Below are positions 11,784 to 20,481 of a stretch of 26,952 nucleotides of DNA, piece by piece. Origin of the DNA: a virus. Where the stretch lies: the IMG/VR virus record IMGVR_UViG_3300035170_000021, positions 1 to 26,952 of that record; one strand, 5' to 3'. The position numbers and the translations under genes are program-made. The notes beneath the pieces are model-generated. The model was given only the letters and a program-made list of their open reading frames with translations, was not told where the DNA came from and searched no databases. Numbering within the stretch: the stretch's first letter is position 1; every line of letters begins with the position of its first letter.

Positions 11784-12857
11784 CTAGACGTCGACTTGCA
11801 TGTAGTCCGCCCATACGCGGACGTTGTAGGCCGTGGACGGGAGATACAGGATGCCGAACACCAGCTGGCTGACGGTCACGGAGTCGGCCCGCGTGGAGAA
11901 TGTCTTGTCCCACGCCCGACCGGATCGGCTGACGTAGCCCGTCCAGGTGCCCGATACGCGCTTCAGGCGCATCCAGTAGTCGCCGTTCGAGTCGCTGCTG
12001 ACGAGGCCGTACCCGCCCCAGTTGTCGGAGTTGGCGGCATATCCGTACGTCGTGATGCTCGCGAGGTAGCAGTTCGTGTCGGAGTAAGCCGTGATGCCGA
12101 CCCCGGTGCCGCTGGAGTTCAGAGCCGCGATGCCGATCATGATCGACGAGCCGGGGTTCCCGTGGACGCCGAACCCGCCCACCGTGAAGTCGAGGTCGGT
12201 GTTCGAATGAGCGACCGACAGGCCGCCCATCTGCCCGCTCATCATCATCTCGCACGATGAACCCGGCCAGTTCTGCGCCCCCTGCGTGAGGACGTCGCCG
12301 GTCACGAAGGTCCCGGACGTCGAGTAGGCCGAGAAGGCTCCGTCGAGCGAAGCCCCTGCGAAGTCGTACGTCGGCGTCCCCGGCTTCAGCGGAGGCCATT
12401 GAACCGTGAGCCCGCCGCCGCCCCCGGCCGGTGCGTTCCACGTCCCGTCGGCTCGCAGGAAGTTCGTCGTGCCGCCGCCGAGCTTCGGCAGCAGCCCGTG
12501 GTGGCCGGTCGTCGCGTCGGCCGTGGTGTTGTCGACGCTGACGTCGAGGTCCGCCGGGACGACCGCGGACCAGCCGCTGACATCCGTCCCGTCGGCGTGC
12601 AGCAGGCCGGTGCCGACAGCCTGGCGGGCGGTGACGTTCGACGAGTTCCGCTTGATCATGTCGCCGCGGGTCGTCATCGGGTCGGCGAGGCCGCTCGGCG
12701 TATACGGCCGGACGGTTCCGGACGAGTCGACGGTGCAGAGGACGTGGTCCGACGACCGCACGAACAACCGCTCGTGACTGGCAGCCGGGGACGTCGGCGT
12801 CGACCCCTGCTCGGTGAAGAGGAGACTCGGGGAGTCGTTGTCGCTGAACTTCGTCAC
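11784..12857 (-). CDS. Tail fibre protein with lectin-like C-terminus
   Basis: A 357-residue protein from a GTG at 12857 with AGGAGG five bases upstream. Residues 1-150 are fibre-like: HVLCTVDSSGTVRPYTP, TRGDMIKRNSSNVTARQAVG, and GGGTTNFLRADGTWNAPAG, a motif typical of phage fibre shafts. A Gly-rich hinge follows. Residues about 165-357 form a beta-rich domain (SLDGAFSAYSTSGTFVTGDV, DYWMRLKRVSGTWTGYVSRS) resembling concanavalin/laminin-G-like folds that bind glycans. Probably part of the host-recognition apparatus. Confidence 0.75.
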   Translation of the reverse strand: MTKFSDNDSPSLLFTEQGSTPTSPAASHERLFVRSSDHVLCTVDSSGTVRPYTPSGLADPMTTRGDMIKRNSSNVTARQAVGTGLLHADGTDVSGWSAVVPADLDVSVDNTTADATTGHHGLLPKLGGGTTNFLRADGTWNAPAGGGGGLTVQWPPLKPGTPTYDFAGASLDGAFSAYSTSGTFVTGDVLTQGAQNWPGSSCEMMMSGQMGGLSVAHSNTDLDFTVGGFGVHGNPGSSIMIGIAALNSSGTGVGITAYSDTNCYLASITTYGYAANSDNWGGYGLVSSDSNGDYWMRLKRVSGTWTGYVSRSGRAWDKTFSTRADSVTVSQLVFGILYLPSTAYNVRVWADYMQVDV

Positions 12858-12866
12858 CGATGCCTC

Positions 12867-13661
12867 CTAGATGTCAGCGTAGACGAGGTCATCCTGGGCC
12901 TCGTTCTGGATGATGTCCGCGAACACCAGCGGCGTCGAGGGCGTGTCGGAGATGATCAGCGGGCCCACGCCGACGCCGGTCGTCTGCAAGGGATGGCGGT
13001 GATCCTCCCGCGAACTCGGCAGGGCCGTCCCGACGACGCCGGTCCCCGAGTTCGAGAGCGGAGTCGCGCTCGTCAGGGCAGGCATGCCGTGCTTGTGATC
13101 CCGGCGGCTGGCAACGGCAGCCGCGCCCGTCGCCGCGCTGTCGCCGAGTGCCTGCGTCACTGGCACCGTGGCGTCGAAGGCGACGATCGTCGAGTCGCTG
13201 CGGATGACGGTGGCGGCTGCGCCGGCCGTGGCTGCCGTGCCGAGGACGATGGCCGGTGTCGCGAACGACAGCGTCGTGGACGGGGCCAGCTGCGTGAACG
13301 TCAGGGCCGTCGTGCCGATCGTGGGGGCGCTGGTGTTTGTGTTCTGCCAGAGGGTGGCCGCTGCTGCCGTGCCTTCCCTGACGCGCACGAGGTAGCCGAA
13401 GTTCGGGTCATCGGTCGACTCGTCGTAGTCGCGGACCGGCGTCACGCCGACGACGTAGATGCCGTTTTCAGCCCCGGCCGTCTGGTTCTTCACCAGCACG
13501 CGGTCGTCGGTGGCGAGGGTCACGCCGTCGAGGGTGTCGCCGTTGTTCAGGGCCGTCGCGATGACGATGTTGGCCGTCGTCGCAGCACGAACCGACTCCA
13601 GCAGCGGCCCCTTCCGATGGAAGTGCGGCTTGTGGCGTTCGGTGATCGGGGGAGCAGCCAT
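12867..13661 (-). CDS. Tail fibre protein with DHxH motifs
   Basis: A 264-residue protein. Residues 25-75 hold a widespread fibre module (VRAATTANIVIATALNNGDT, LATDDRVLVKNQTAGAENGI). The C-terminal half has two HxH sites, ASRRDHKHGMPAL and SSREDHRHPLQ, like the metal-binding His pairs that trimerise phage fibres. The start directly follows the tail-tip gene with no spacing; no cleavage or enzymatic signature is seen. Role: adhesin or fibre shaft. Confidence 0.75.
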   Translation of the reverse strand: MAAPPITERHKPHFHRKGPLLESVRAATTANIVIATALNNGDTLDGVTLATDDRVLVKNQTAGAENGIYVVGVTPVRDYDESTDDPNFGYLVRVREGTAAAATLWQNTNTSAPTIGTTALTFTQLAPSTTLSFATPAIVLGTAATAGAAATVIRSDSTIVAFDATVPVTQALGDSAATGAAAVASRRDHKHGMPALTSATPLSNSGTGVVGTALPSSREDHRHPLQTTGVGVGPLIISDTPSTPLVFADIIQNEAQDDLVYADI

Positions 13662-15716
13662 CTACCGGCCCTGGTACTTCACGGTAACCGTCTCGTCGGC
13701 GTCGATCTTCCAGAGCAGGTGGAAGTCGCCGCAGAGGCCGTCGTCCTCGACGTAGCTGGCCGGCGAGATCAGCACGCCGTCCACCTTCACCAGCAGACTC
13801 CGGTCGGCGTACGGGTGGGCCGTGGTGCCGGTGCTGACGCCGTTGACGGTCGTCATCGTGACGACCTCCCAGGGCACGTCCTGCCCCGGCTGCGGCGGGT
13901 TGCTGACGGTGTCGGCATGCAGGACGATGATCTGCCCGCCCCAGTCGAACGCCCCGCTGCTGATCGGCTCGTGGAACGTCGCCGTTGCAGTGAAGCTGCC
14001 CGCGCTGGCAGCCTGATAGTGGGCATAGAGCCAGCCCGGATGGCCCGACCCGCCCGAGCCGTGTCCGTCCTCCGTGCCGGTGTCGGCCGACCAGTACCAG
14101 CCGTCGAGGATGATCCCCGAGTCGAAGACGCCGCCGTCCGTGGCGAGGAACATAAAGAGGGCGATGTCGCCAGCTGCCATCGCGACGGCAGGCAGGCTGA
14201 ACGTCTGGGTTGGGGCTCCCGACCCCGAGCCATTCGCCTTCGCGCTCGTGCTGATCGACAGGCCGGGGGACGTCTCCCACCAGCCGCCGGCCGAGTCGAT
14301 GCCGATCATCCCGACGAACGACTGGGCATCGCCGGACGCGATCTCCTTGCCGATGAACGCCATCTGATCGGGCGTCACGGTCTGGATGCCCTCGGGGCTC
14401 GTGGTGTAGCTCGCGGGGATCAGCCCCGACACGACGGTGCCGCGTGTCTCGATGCCGAGCCAGAGGCCGTCGCCGTTCTGGATCGGGTTCGGCATGGTCG
14501 GGTTGCCGGTCGTCCAGTCGCCCTGGATGATCGTGCCGGGGGTCGGGGGCGGATGCGGGAAGCCGCCGGTCGGCCCGCCGCCTTCGCTGGCCCCGCGGAT
14601 CGCGTCGTTGCTCAGTTCGTACGTCACGACGTAGTTCTCGTTCGTGATGTACTGCTGAACCTGTCGGGCGATGACCCGGACGTACGTGAAGTCGCCGTAG
14701 CCTTCGAGATCGAGATGGGTGAACTTCACGGCCACGCGGGAGCCGACGTCGATGAAGCCGACCTTCGCCGCCGGGATGATGACGGTCACGGTCAGGGTGT
14801 CGCGCTCGATGCCACCCTTCGCCAAAATGCCCCCGTCCATCGTCCGCATCGTGGCCTCTTCGCCGACGCGGTCGTTGTCCCACGCGAAGCCGCGGTTGCC
14901 GAGGTCCAGCCCGCCGGTCGCTGCCGCGCTGAAGTAGTCGTTGTAGGTGTCGACGTTGCCGTCGAGAACCACGCCGTTCCGATAGGTCCCGCGAACGAGG
15001 CTCGTCATGTCCGAGGGGTCACGGTGCAGCTGGCCGTCGATGAACGGCAGCAGGCACGTATCCGACTGGTCCGCCAGGTCGTTGCTGATCGACATGCTGG
15101 ACGTCAGGACGGTGCTGGTCGGGAAGTCGTAGAACAGGCCGAGCGCCCCGTCGGGCTGGTTGATGTAGACGAAGTAGATGCGGCCGAGGGCCGGCGCGAG
15201 GCTGTCGAGGACGTCGCGAGCGTACTGGCCGCGGTAATCGGCGTCCTGGAACGGCCGCGGCGATGAGCGGTCGACGAGGCCGAGGTCGACGACGAGCCCG
15301 TCGAGCCCGCCGGGGTCGGCTGCTCCGAGCATCCAGTTGATCCGCCGGATGTCCGTCTCGGGGTCGCGCTTGGCGTCCGGGTTCGTGAACAGGCGGAAGG
15401 CGAGGGCGTCGTTGGGGTCGACGAGGTTGGTGTCGATGTAGCGACCGATCCCGCTCTTGTATGCCAGCCCCTGGCCCGCCTGCCGGACGTACTGCCGATC
15501 CATGATCCAGCCACGGAAGAGGATCGGCGCCTCGACGCAGCTGTCCTCTTCGACGATGACTTCCATCCAGCCGCGGACCAGCAGCGTACCGATCGGGTCG
15601 TCGAACACAATCCCGCCGAAGCCGACGCTGCCGTCGGCGTGCGTGGTCAGGCCGAGGTCGTTCAGCCGGATGTTGTGGGCGTGGTCGTCGCCCGCCAGGT
15701 AGGCGAGCAGGGTCAT
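13662..15716 (-). CDS. Large tail-tip protein (Dit/Tal-like) with C-terminal beta domain
   Basis: A 684-residue protein whose ATG overlaps the tape-measure stop (ATGA). Residues 1-385 resemble siphophage distal-tail/tail-associated proteins: DLGLTTHADGSVGFGGIVF, LLVRGWMEVIVEEDSC, long beta-rich body, RVIARQVQQYITNENYVVTY. A Pro/Gly linker (GGFPHPPPTPGT, about 385-400) leads to a 280-residue beta-rich domain (WLYAHYQAASAGSFTATATF, FDWGGQIIVLHADT) that may be a carbohydrate-binding or fibre-docking domain. Position right after the tape measure gene supports the tail-tip role. Confidence 0.75.
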   Translation of the reverse strand: MTLLAYLAGDDHAHNIRLNDLGLTTHADGSVGFGGIVFDDPIGTLLVRGWMEVIVEEDSCVEAPILFRGWIMDRQYVRQAGQGLAYKSGIGRYIDTNLVDPNDALAFRLFTNPDAKRDPETDIRRINWMLGAADPGGLDGLVVDLGLVDRSSPRPFQDADYRGQYARDVLDSLAPALGRIYFVYINQPDGALGLFYDFPTSTVLTSSMSISNDLADQSDTCLLPFIDGQLHRDPSDMTSLVRGTYRNGVVLDGNVDTYNDYFSAAATGGLDLGNRGFAWDNDRVGEEATMRTMDGGILAKGGIERDTLTVTVIIPAAKVGFIDVGSRVAVKFTHLDLEGYGDFTYVRVIARQVQQYITNENYVVTYELSNDAIRGASEGGGPTGGFPHPPPTPGTIIQGDWTTGNPTMPNPIQNGDGLWLGIETRGTVVSGLIPASYTTSPEGIQTVTPDQMAFIGKEIASGDAQSFVGMIGIDSAGGWWETSPGLSISTSAKANGSGSGAPTQTFSLPAVAMAAGDIALFMFLATDGGVFDSGIILDGWYWSADTGTEDGHGSGGSGHPGWLYAHYQAASAGSFTATATFHEPISSGAFDWGGQIIVLHADTVSNPPQPGQDVPWEVVTMTTVNGVSTGTTAHPYADRSLLVKVDGVLISPASYVEDDGLCGDFHLLWKIDADETVTVKYQGR

Positions 15717-17809
15717 GGCTTCTTGCCGCGGGTCGCGCTCTGGTACGTCTTCTGCGAGTTCAGGAGCGAGCGCAGGGAGAACGTCACGGCGTTCTCGACG
15801 GTCACGGCAACCTGTTGCGCTTTGACAGCTGCCGTCGTCCGGTCGGAGGCTGCGACTTGCTGGCCGCTGGCCGTGTCGACGCTCGCCTGGATGACGCTCG
15901 CGGCATGCGGCAGGCCGTGGTCCCGAAGGTCGGCCTGGATGCGCTTAATACTCTTGGTATCGGCCTGCGTGATCTTGCCGTCGTTGATGAGCTTCTGCGC
16001 CTTGTCGATCTGCTTCTGGGCGTACTCGCGGCCGGGAATCTTCGCCTGCACCTTGGCGAGTGCCGTCTTGATGTCGGCTCGGAGCTTCGGGTCGCTCGTC
16101 TTCTTCAGCAGCGCCCGGAGGCCCGCGACGGTGTCCTTCGTCCCGGCGACGGAGCCCTTGTGCAGCCCGTTGATCTGCCGATCAGCTTCCTTCACGGCCG
16201 CGACGATCTGCTTCGCCGTCTTCGCGTTGCGGAGTTCGGCAAGCATGAGCCCGAAGCCGTTCTTCGCGATGGCGACGAGCCGGCTCAGGAGCCCTCCGAT
16301 CGCGCCGGCAATCCCCGGCGTGCCCTTCTCCCGCCCGCCGCGATCCAGCAGCGGTGTGTTCAGGCCGGGACTCCCTGCGTTCTGCGCTGCCCGAGCGGCG
16401 AGGATGCGCGTCTGCGACTCCGACATGCCCTGCCCGCCTGGTCCCTTCAGCCAGTCCGGCAACGCGCTCGCGAACGCCTGGCCGATCGGGACGGCAGCAG
16501 CGATGATGCCAGCGGCGAGGAACGTGGCAGGCAGGAGACTGAACGCCTTCGCGAGCAGGCCTGCCTCGGAAGCGCCAGCGGCTCCCGCCGCTCCCCCGAT
16601 GCCGCCTGTCACGTCCGAGACGAACAGCGGTGTAGCCGGCGAGCTACCGCGGAGCAGCCCGAGCTTCTGCCCGACGAAGTCGGCGATGCCGCCACCGATA
16701 TTCGTCACCAGCCCGCCCGTGAGCTTGTTGACGGCGAACGCCCCGACGGCAATCTGCTGGACCCAATCGGGCAGCGACGAGAACAGGCTGACGGCCGACT
16801 TCACGAGGAACAGGGTTGCCTCCGCGGCCTTCTGCACCAGCGGAGCGGCAGCCTTCGCGGTGTCGAACAGGTTCCCGACGATCTTCGCGCCCTGCTCGAT
16901 GTTGGCGTCCGAGAACAGGTTGGCGATCGCATCCCCGAACGCCTTCACGGCCGGCTGGTTGGACTTGATGGCCGCGTTGATCCTGACGAAGATTTTCGCC
17001 ACTCCCGGCAGGGCAGCCTCGCCGAGCGTCGTGATGAGATCGTCGAAGTTGGCCTTCAGGGTGCGGACCTGGTTGGCGAGGCCCGTGCTGGTCCGCGCGA
17101 AGTCGCCCTGGGCCGTCTTGCTCTGCTGGAAGATGAGCGCATATGCAGCCTGCGCCTTGATCGCAGGCGTAACGGCTTCCTTCGTCGTCTTGATCAGCCC
17201 GAGCCGGAACGCCTCCTGCTTGATCTGCGCCTGGTCGATGTTGATGCCCAGTTCCTTCAGGGGCCGGAACTGGCCGGTCAGGCCGGACTGGAGCTTCTCC
17301 AGGGCGACACTCGGGTCGATGTTGTTGAAGCTGGCCAGGTCGGCCGCGAGCTTGACGAGCGCGATCGACATGTCGGCCGACCGCTTCTGGGCGAAGCCCA
17401 TCGACACGAACAGGTTCCCGAACGTGGCAGCTGCCGAGTCGGCAGCGTTCTCCGAGAGGCCCATTGCCGCGGCAGCCGACTTGCCGAAGGCGTCAATCTT
17501 GGCCCGTTGCGCGCCGAAGACGACCCCGACCTTCTGAAGCGTCTCGTTCAGGTCCGAGGCGTTCTTGATCGCCTTCGCGAAGACGCCGGCCGACAGGACG
17601 CCGATGCTCACCACGGCCGTCGCGATGAGCTTCGCGGCGTTCTGCAAGCCGTGGCCGATCTGCTGGCCGGCCCGATAGGAGCGCGACTGCGTCTGATCGA
17701 GCTTCTTGTCGAGACTGTTCAGCGACTTCTCGGCGTTCGCGACTTCCTTGCTGAAGAGGTTCTTCAGTTCGAGGGACGCGATGAGCTTGGCCGTCTCCGC
17801 GACTGCCAC
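15713..17809 (-). CDS. Tape measure protein
   Basis: A 698-residue protein from a GTG at 17809, one base beyond the stop of the frameshifted chaperone. The N-terminus is helical and coiled (LNSLDKKLDQTQSRSYRAG), then an Ala-rich hydrophobic segment near 60-82. The body LNETLQKVGVVFGAQRAKID, FGNLFVSMGFAQKRSADMSI, LQSGLTGQFRPLKELGINID is the well-known tape-measure core. A second hydrophobic segment lies near 420-450 and the C-terminus is helical again. It sets tail length and is ejected during infection. About 2.1 kb suggests a relatively short flexible tail. Confidence 0.9.
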   Translation of the reverse strand: MAVAETAKLIASLELKNLFSKEVANAEKSLNSLDKKLDQTQSRSYRAGQQIGHGLQNAAKLIATAVVSIGVLSAGVFAKAIKNASDLNETLQKVGVVFGAQRAKIDAFGKSAAAAMGLSENAADSAAATFGNLFVSMGFAQKRSADMSIALVKLAADLASFNNIDPSVALEKLQSGLTGQFRPLKELGINIDQAQIKQEAFRLGLIKTTKEAVTPAIKAQAAYALIFQQSKTAQGDFARTSTGLANQVRTLKANFDDLITTLGEAALPGVAKIFVRINAAIKSNQPAVKAFGDAIANLFSDANIEQGAKIVGNLFDTAKAAAPLVQKAAEATLFLVKSAVSLFSSLPDWVQQIAVGAFAVNKLTGGLVTNIGGGIADFVGQKLGLLRGSSPATPLFVSDVTGGIGGAAGAAGASEAGLLAKAFSLLPATFLAAGIIAAAVPIGQAFASALPDWLKGPGGQGMSESQTRILAARAAQNAGSPGLNTPLLDRGGREKGTPGIAGAIGGLLSRLVAIAKNGFGLMLAELRNAKTAKQIVAAVKEADRQINGLHKGSVAGTKDTVAGLRALLKKTSDPKLRADIKTALAKVQAKIPGREYAQKQIDKAQKLINDGKITQADTKSIKRIQADLRDHGLPHAASVIQASVDTASGQQVAASDRTTAAVKAQQVAVTVENAVTFSLRSLLNSQKTYQSATRGKKP

Positions 17810-18070
17810 CTATCCGACCGCCTTCCTGAGTTGCTGCACGCTGGCGTCCTCTTCGGCTCCCTGGCGTCGGACTATGCGGCCGACTCCGAGTTCGGCGACA
17901 AGCTGGAGTCGCCAACGAGCGAGAGCGAAGTCGTCTCGGTGCCGACCGTCGGGGAAGCAGTAGTCGAGGACCGCTTCGACGGCGTCCGGTGCCTTATTGA
18001 TGGCCCAGTCTCCTGAGATGTCGACTCGGTCGTCGGCGAAGGCTGCGAGGACCTCGACCCCCGCGCCAGC
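17810..18070 (-). CDS. Frameshift extension of the tail chaperone (T part of G-T)
   Basis: Read in the -1 frame after the slippery site, this adds 86 residues to codons 1-118, giving a G-T product of 204 residues that spans 18423-17810. It is clearly gene-like: GAGVEVLAAFADDRVDISGD, WAINKAPDAVEAVLDYCFPD, RHRDDFALARWRLQLVAELG, ending LRKAVG. No good independent start is seen, so expression by -1 shifting is the simplest reading. G-T proteins bridge the tail protein and tape measure during assembly. The TAG at 17812-17810 directly abuts the tape-measure GTG. Confidence 0.8.
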   Translation of the reverse strand, partial: AGAGVEVLAAFADDRVDISGDWAINKAPDAVEAVLDYCFPDGRHRDDFALARWRLQLVAELGVGRIVRRQGAEEDASVQQLRKAVG

Positions 18071-18423
18071 AAAGGGAGCATCACGGCCTCTCGGTAGAGG
18101 TCGTCGACCACGTCCGCGATGTCGGTGGCGAGGTCGATGTCCGACAGGATCAGCCTGGAGATCGCATCCTGCGACACCGGCACCGGCTGGTTCTTCGCGT
18201 CGACGAGCGACCAGGACGCAATGCCGTAGCGGATGAACCGCTCCGTCAGGATGGCGAGGATGTCTGCCATGTCGATCTCGCCACCTTCACCGGCCTCCAG
18301 GGCGAGGGCGTTGCGGATGGCGATGGAGGAGCGGAAGTCCATTCGCTCCTTCAGGGTGACGGTGTCGTGGTCGTGGCGCTGCTCCCCCGAAGGCTTCGGG
18401 GGGCAGATGCACTTGATGTCCAT
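17872..18423 (-). CDS. Tail assembly chaperone (G protein)
   Basis: A 183-residue product from the ATG at 18423 (TGATG overlap with the major tail gene). Residues 1-118 are protein-like: MDFRSSIAIRNALALEAGEG, MADILAILTERFIRYGIASW, ISRLILSDIDLATDIADVVD. Its position between the major tail and tape-measure genes is that of lambda G-type chaperones. After codon 118 the frame becomes Ser/Thr/Pro-rich and unstructured, because the same DNA encodes the frameshifted T-like extension. Ribosomes that do not shift would make this form. Confidence 0.8.
   Translation of the reverse strand: MDIKCICPPKPSGEQRHDHDTVTLKERMDFRSSIAIRNALALEAGEGGEIDMADILAILTERFIRYGIASWSLVDAKNQPVPVSQDAISRLILSDIDLATDIADVVDDLYREAVMLPLLARGSRSSQPSPTTESTSQETGPSIRHRTPSKRSSTTASPTVGTETTSLSLVGDSSLSPNSESAA
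18070..18076 (-). promoter_or_regulatory. Programmed -1 frameshift heptamer CCCTTTG
   Basis: On the minus strand the zero-frame codons CCT-TTG (117 and 118) sit in C-CCT-TTG, an X-XXY-YYZ heptamer. Slipping one base back leads straight into the protein-like T frame. Tail chaperone genes of siphophages use such sites, so position and frame agree with known biology. Confidence 0.8.
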
Positions 18424-19499
18424 CAGCTGACGGGCTCGCCCAGCTGCGACTCGCGAAGCTGGCACGTCACGATGCTCTCGAAGAAGCCCGCGTAGCTCGG
18501 GAGGTAGTAGGCGTTCGCCGTCAGCGTGACGGTCGTATTGCCGCCGCTCTCGCCGTCGTCGCGCGTGTAGTACCACGCCGGCATGCTGATCTGCCAACTG
18601 AACGGCGTCGTCGCACCGACGAACGGGACGGCCGTGAAGATGAGCCGGATGAACCGCGCCACCGCGTCCTCGGAGTACCACGCATCGGCCTCGGAGCCGG
18701 TGCCGACGGTGTCGCTCGTCTTGGCGAGCGTCAGGGCCAGGACGACCTCGTAGCCGGCCACGCCGTACTCGTTGATATCGAAGCTCTGGGTGGCGTTCGC
18801 GAACCTCTTCTGGTCGACGGTCCGCGTGATCGTCAGCGTGAAGTTGTGGAGGGCGTCGACAATCTGACCGGCACCGATCCCGGCGACGTCGTCCGCGATG
18901 AAGAGGCCCATGTCCTTCAGGTAGACATAGGTCGGCGTCGTGTCGACGAACAGGTCCGGCGTCGGCACGGTGCCGTCGACCGGGAAGTCCGTGCTGCCCG
19001 TCGAGGAGCCCGAGGCGAAGCGCCAGGTCGACGAGACGGAGCAGACGCCGAGGCCATCGGGCCCGGTGATCGTCAGGCTTTCGAGGATGCCGTCGCCCAG
19101 CTGGAACCAGTCGGTGAGAACGTCATCGCCGAACTCGTACGTGAAGACGTCCGGCTCGTCGAGGGGGTCGACCGGCGAGGGCTTGTGCGTCCACACGCGG
19201 CCCGTGCTGGCGACGGTTGCCGGGGACTCCTGCCCGCCGAACAACGCGCACATGAGCAGGGGGAGGGAGTCGTAGTCGAGGGCCGGCATCGTGAGCGGTG
19301 CCGTGATGTTCGACGGGCCGAGGTACGGGGGAACCGTCTTGACGATGGAGCCGGTATCGACGTCGGGGTCCGTCTTGGCGAGGTCGACGACCGGGACGCC
19401 GGACATCGGATAGGCGCGGGTGGCGGCGACCTTCGTCCCCATCGTGGCCTGACGGCCGAACTGATGCTTCCGCGCTCGCGTGAAGCCCTGGACTGGCAT
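18423..19499 (-). CDS. Major tail protein
   Basis: A 358-residue protein, with GGAGAGGAG before the ATG at 19499. It begins MPVQGFTRARKHQFGRQATM, the usual start of high-GC siphophage tail-tube proteins, and continues with beta-rich sequence (YLGPSNITAPLTMPALDYDS, VWTHKPSPVDPLDEPDVFTY, FTLTITRTVDQKRFANATQS, ITGPDGLGVCSVSSTWRFAS). It polymerises into the tail tube. It sits before the chaperones and tape measure. A 114-base gap upstream and a strong ribosome site are consistent with high expression. Confidence 0.85.
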   Translation of the reverse strand: MPVQGFTRARKHQFGRQATMGTKVAATRAYPMSGVPVVDLAKTDPDVDTGSIVKTVPPYLGPSNITAPLTMPALDYDSLPLLMCALFGGQESPATVASTGRVWTHKPSPVDPLDEPDVFTYEFGDDVLTDWFQLGDGILESLTITGPDGLGVCSVSSTWRFASGSSTGSTDFPVDGTVPTPDLFVDTTPTYVYLKDMGLFIADDVAGIGAGQIVDALHNFTLTITRTVDQKRFANATQSFDINEYGVAGYEVVLALTLAKTSDTVGTGSEADAWYSEDAVARFIRLIFTAVPFVGATTPFSWQISMPAWYYTRDDGESGGNTTVTLTANAYYLPSYAGFFESIVTCQLRESQLGEPVS

Positions 19500-19613
19500 C
19501 TCGGGTTCTCCTCTCCTAAGTGATACGCCTACGGACCGGCGCGGGTCATGAACCCTGCGTATTCGGTTGTACGAATCAATCGCCCTGTTTTCAGCGACAA
19601 GCGATTCCTATCG
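19500..19613 (-). other. Gap upstream of the major tail gene
   Basis: The 114 bases between the tail-terminator stop and the major tail start hold no gene. A modest AT-rich patch with ATTCG/CGAAT (19561-19576) forms a 5-bp stem. I see no convincing -35/-10 pair and no terminator, but a weak promoter for the tail protein is possible. Confidence 0.4.
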
Positions 19614-20066
19614 TTAGTAGCCGCCGGCAAACCCCCCGATGGTGAAGATCGACGAGAAGAAGACCTCTCCGCTGGCGATCCAGTCGGGAGCGAACTCGGG
19701 GTCGTCCTCGATCCGGCGTGGTTCGAGGACCGTGGAGCCGAACGCCTCGTGCGGACGCTCCCACGTCCAGTCGATGAACTGGTCGACGAAGGTGTCGCGT
19801 TGCGTCACGGCTTCCTTCGAGTCGAAGAGCCCCCACACGATGCGGATGTCGACCTCGACGATCCGCTGCCGGAAGGGGCTGAAGGTGTTCCCCTCGCCGA
19901 TCGTCTCGCGCAGCCGGTCGATGTAGGCATGGGGCGGCTTCAGCGTCCGCGGCCGGCCCTCGTAGACGCTCAGGTCGTAGGAGACGTCCTGCGCGTAGTC
20001 GCGCAGCATCTGACACGACGCCTGGCGCATGTACGTCTCGAACGGGATGCGGGTCGTCGTCGGCAT
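19614..20066 (-). CDS. Tail terminator / tail completion protein
   Basis: A 150-residue protein starting one base after the preceding stop. Features such as RIPFETYMRQASCQMLRDYA, SPFRQRIVEVDIRIVWGLFD, DTFVDQFIDWTWERPHEAF and the C-terminal IFTIGGFAGGY fit the size and beta-alpha pattern of siphophage tail terminator proteins, which cap the tail tube. Its place between the HK97 gp10-like gene and the major tail gene is the expected one. Sequence-level family identity is only approximate. Confidence 0.65.
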   Translation of the reverse strand: MPTTTRIPFETYMRQASCQMLRDYAQDVSYDLSVYEGRPRTLKPPHAYIDRLRETIGEGNTFSPFRQRIVEVDIRIVWGLFDSKEAVTQRDTFVDQFIDWTWERPHEAFGSTVLEPRRIEDDPEFAPDWIASGEVFFSSIFTIGGFAGGY

Positions 20067-20067
20067 C

Positions 20068-20481
20068 TCAGGCGCCGTTGTTCCAGAGCCGGACGACCTC
20101 TGTCGCCATCGGGCTCTCTTTCAGGGCAGCGACCGCGGCTTTCTGCTTCAGGCCGCTGCCCTTCGTCGCCCGCTTGTGGACCTTCGGTGCGAACATCGTC
20201 CTGCCCTTGACCTGGAACTTCAGAGCCCGGTTGTGGGCGACTTCGTCGTGGGCTCGCGTCCCGGCATCGAGGAAGTTGACGACCTCGGAGCCGAGAATCT
20301 GCGCGTCCGTCGCCGTCACCCTGCCGACCTTCACGGAGTCGGCCGTCTTGCCGGTCCGGCGCTTGATCCGCCGCCGCGTCTCCTTCACGTCGGCATCGGC
20401 CCACTTCTTCGCAACGGCAAGCGGCGTCTGCTTGATTGCGTGCAGGCGCGAGGACAGCTGCTGCTTGCCGGCGAGGCTCAC
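20068..20481 (-). CDS. HK97 gp10-like neck/tail completion protein
   Basis: A 137-residue basic protein. The N-terminus is helical (LAVAKKWADADVKETRRRIK), then VNFLDAGTRAHDEVAHNRAL and FQVKGRTMFAPKVHKRATKG follow the D-x-GT-xxH ... ALKF ... G-xxxFA order of the HK97 gp10 family, which joins head and tail. Overlaps the upstream gene by four bases. Its neighbours are the other connector genes. Confidence 0.8.
   Translation of the reverse strand: MSLAGKQQLSSRLHAIKQTPLAVAKKWADADVKETRRRIKRRTGKTADSVKVGRVTATDAQILGSEVVNFLDAGTRAHDEVAHNRALKFQVKGRTMFAPKVHKRATKGSGLKQKAAVAALKESPMATEVVRLWNNGA

Noticed and set aside
10552-12441. 629-codon minus-strand frame in another phase of the spike genes
   Set aside because: Arg/His/Gly-rich low-complexity translation that overlaps two well-formed beta-rich genes with good ribosome sites.
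12399-15266. 955-codon plus-strand open frame
   Set aside because: Antisense to the fibre and tail-tip genes, with composition dominated by Arg, Val, Asp and Gly typical of shadow frames; no motif and no plausible ribosome site.
15639-18016. Two long plus-strand frames (632 and 733 codons)
   Set aside because: They lie opposite the tape measure and chaperone genes, which are strongly supported. They are mutually overlapping and lack domains.
19500-19613. Promoter in the gap before the major tail gene
   Set aside because: Only a TTGTCG-like hexamer without a matching -10 at 16-18 bases; kept as an unassigned gap.
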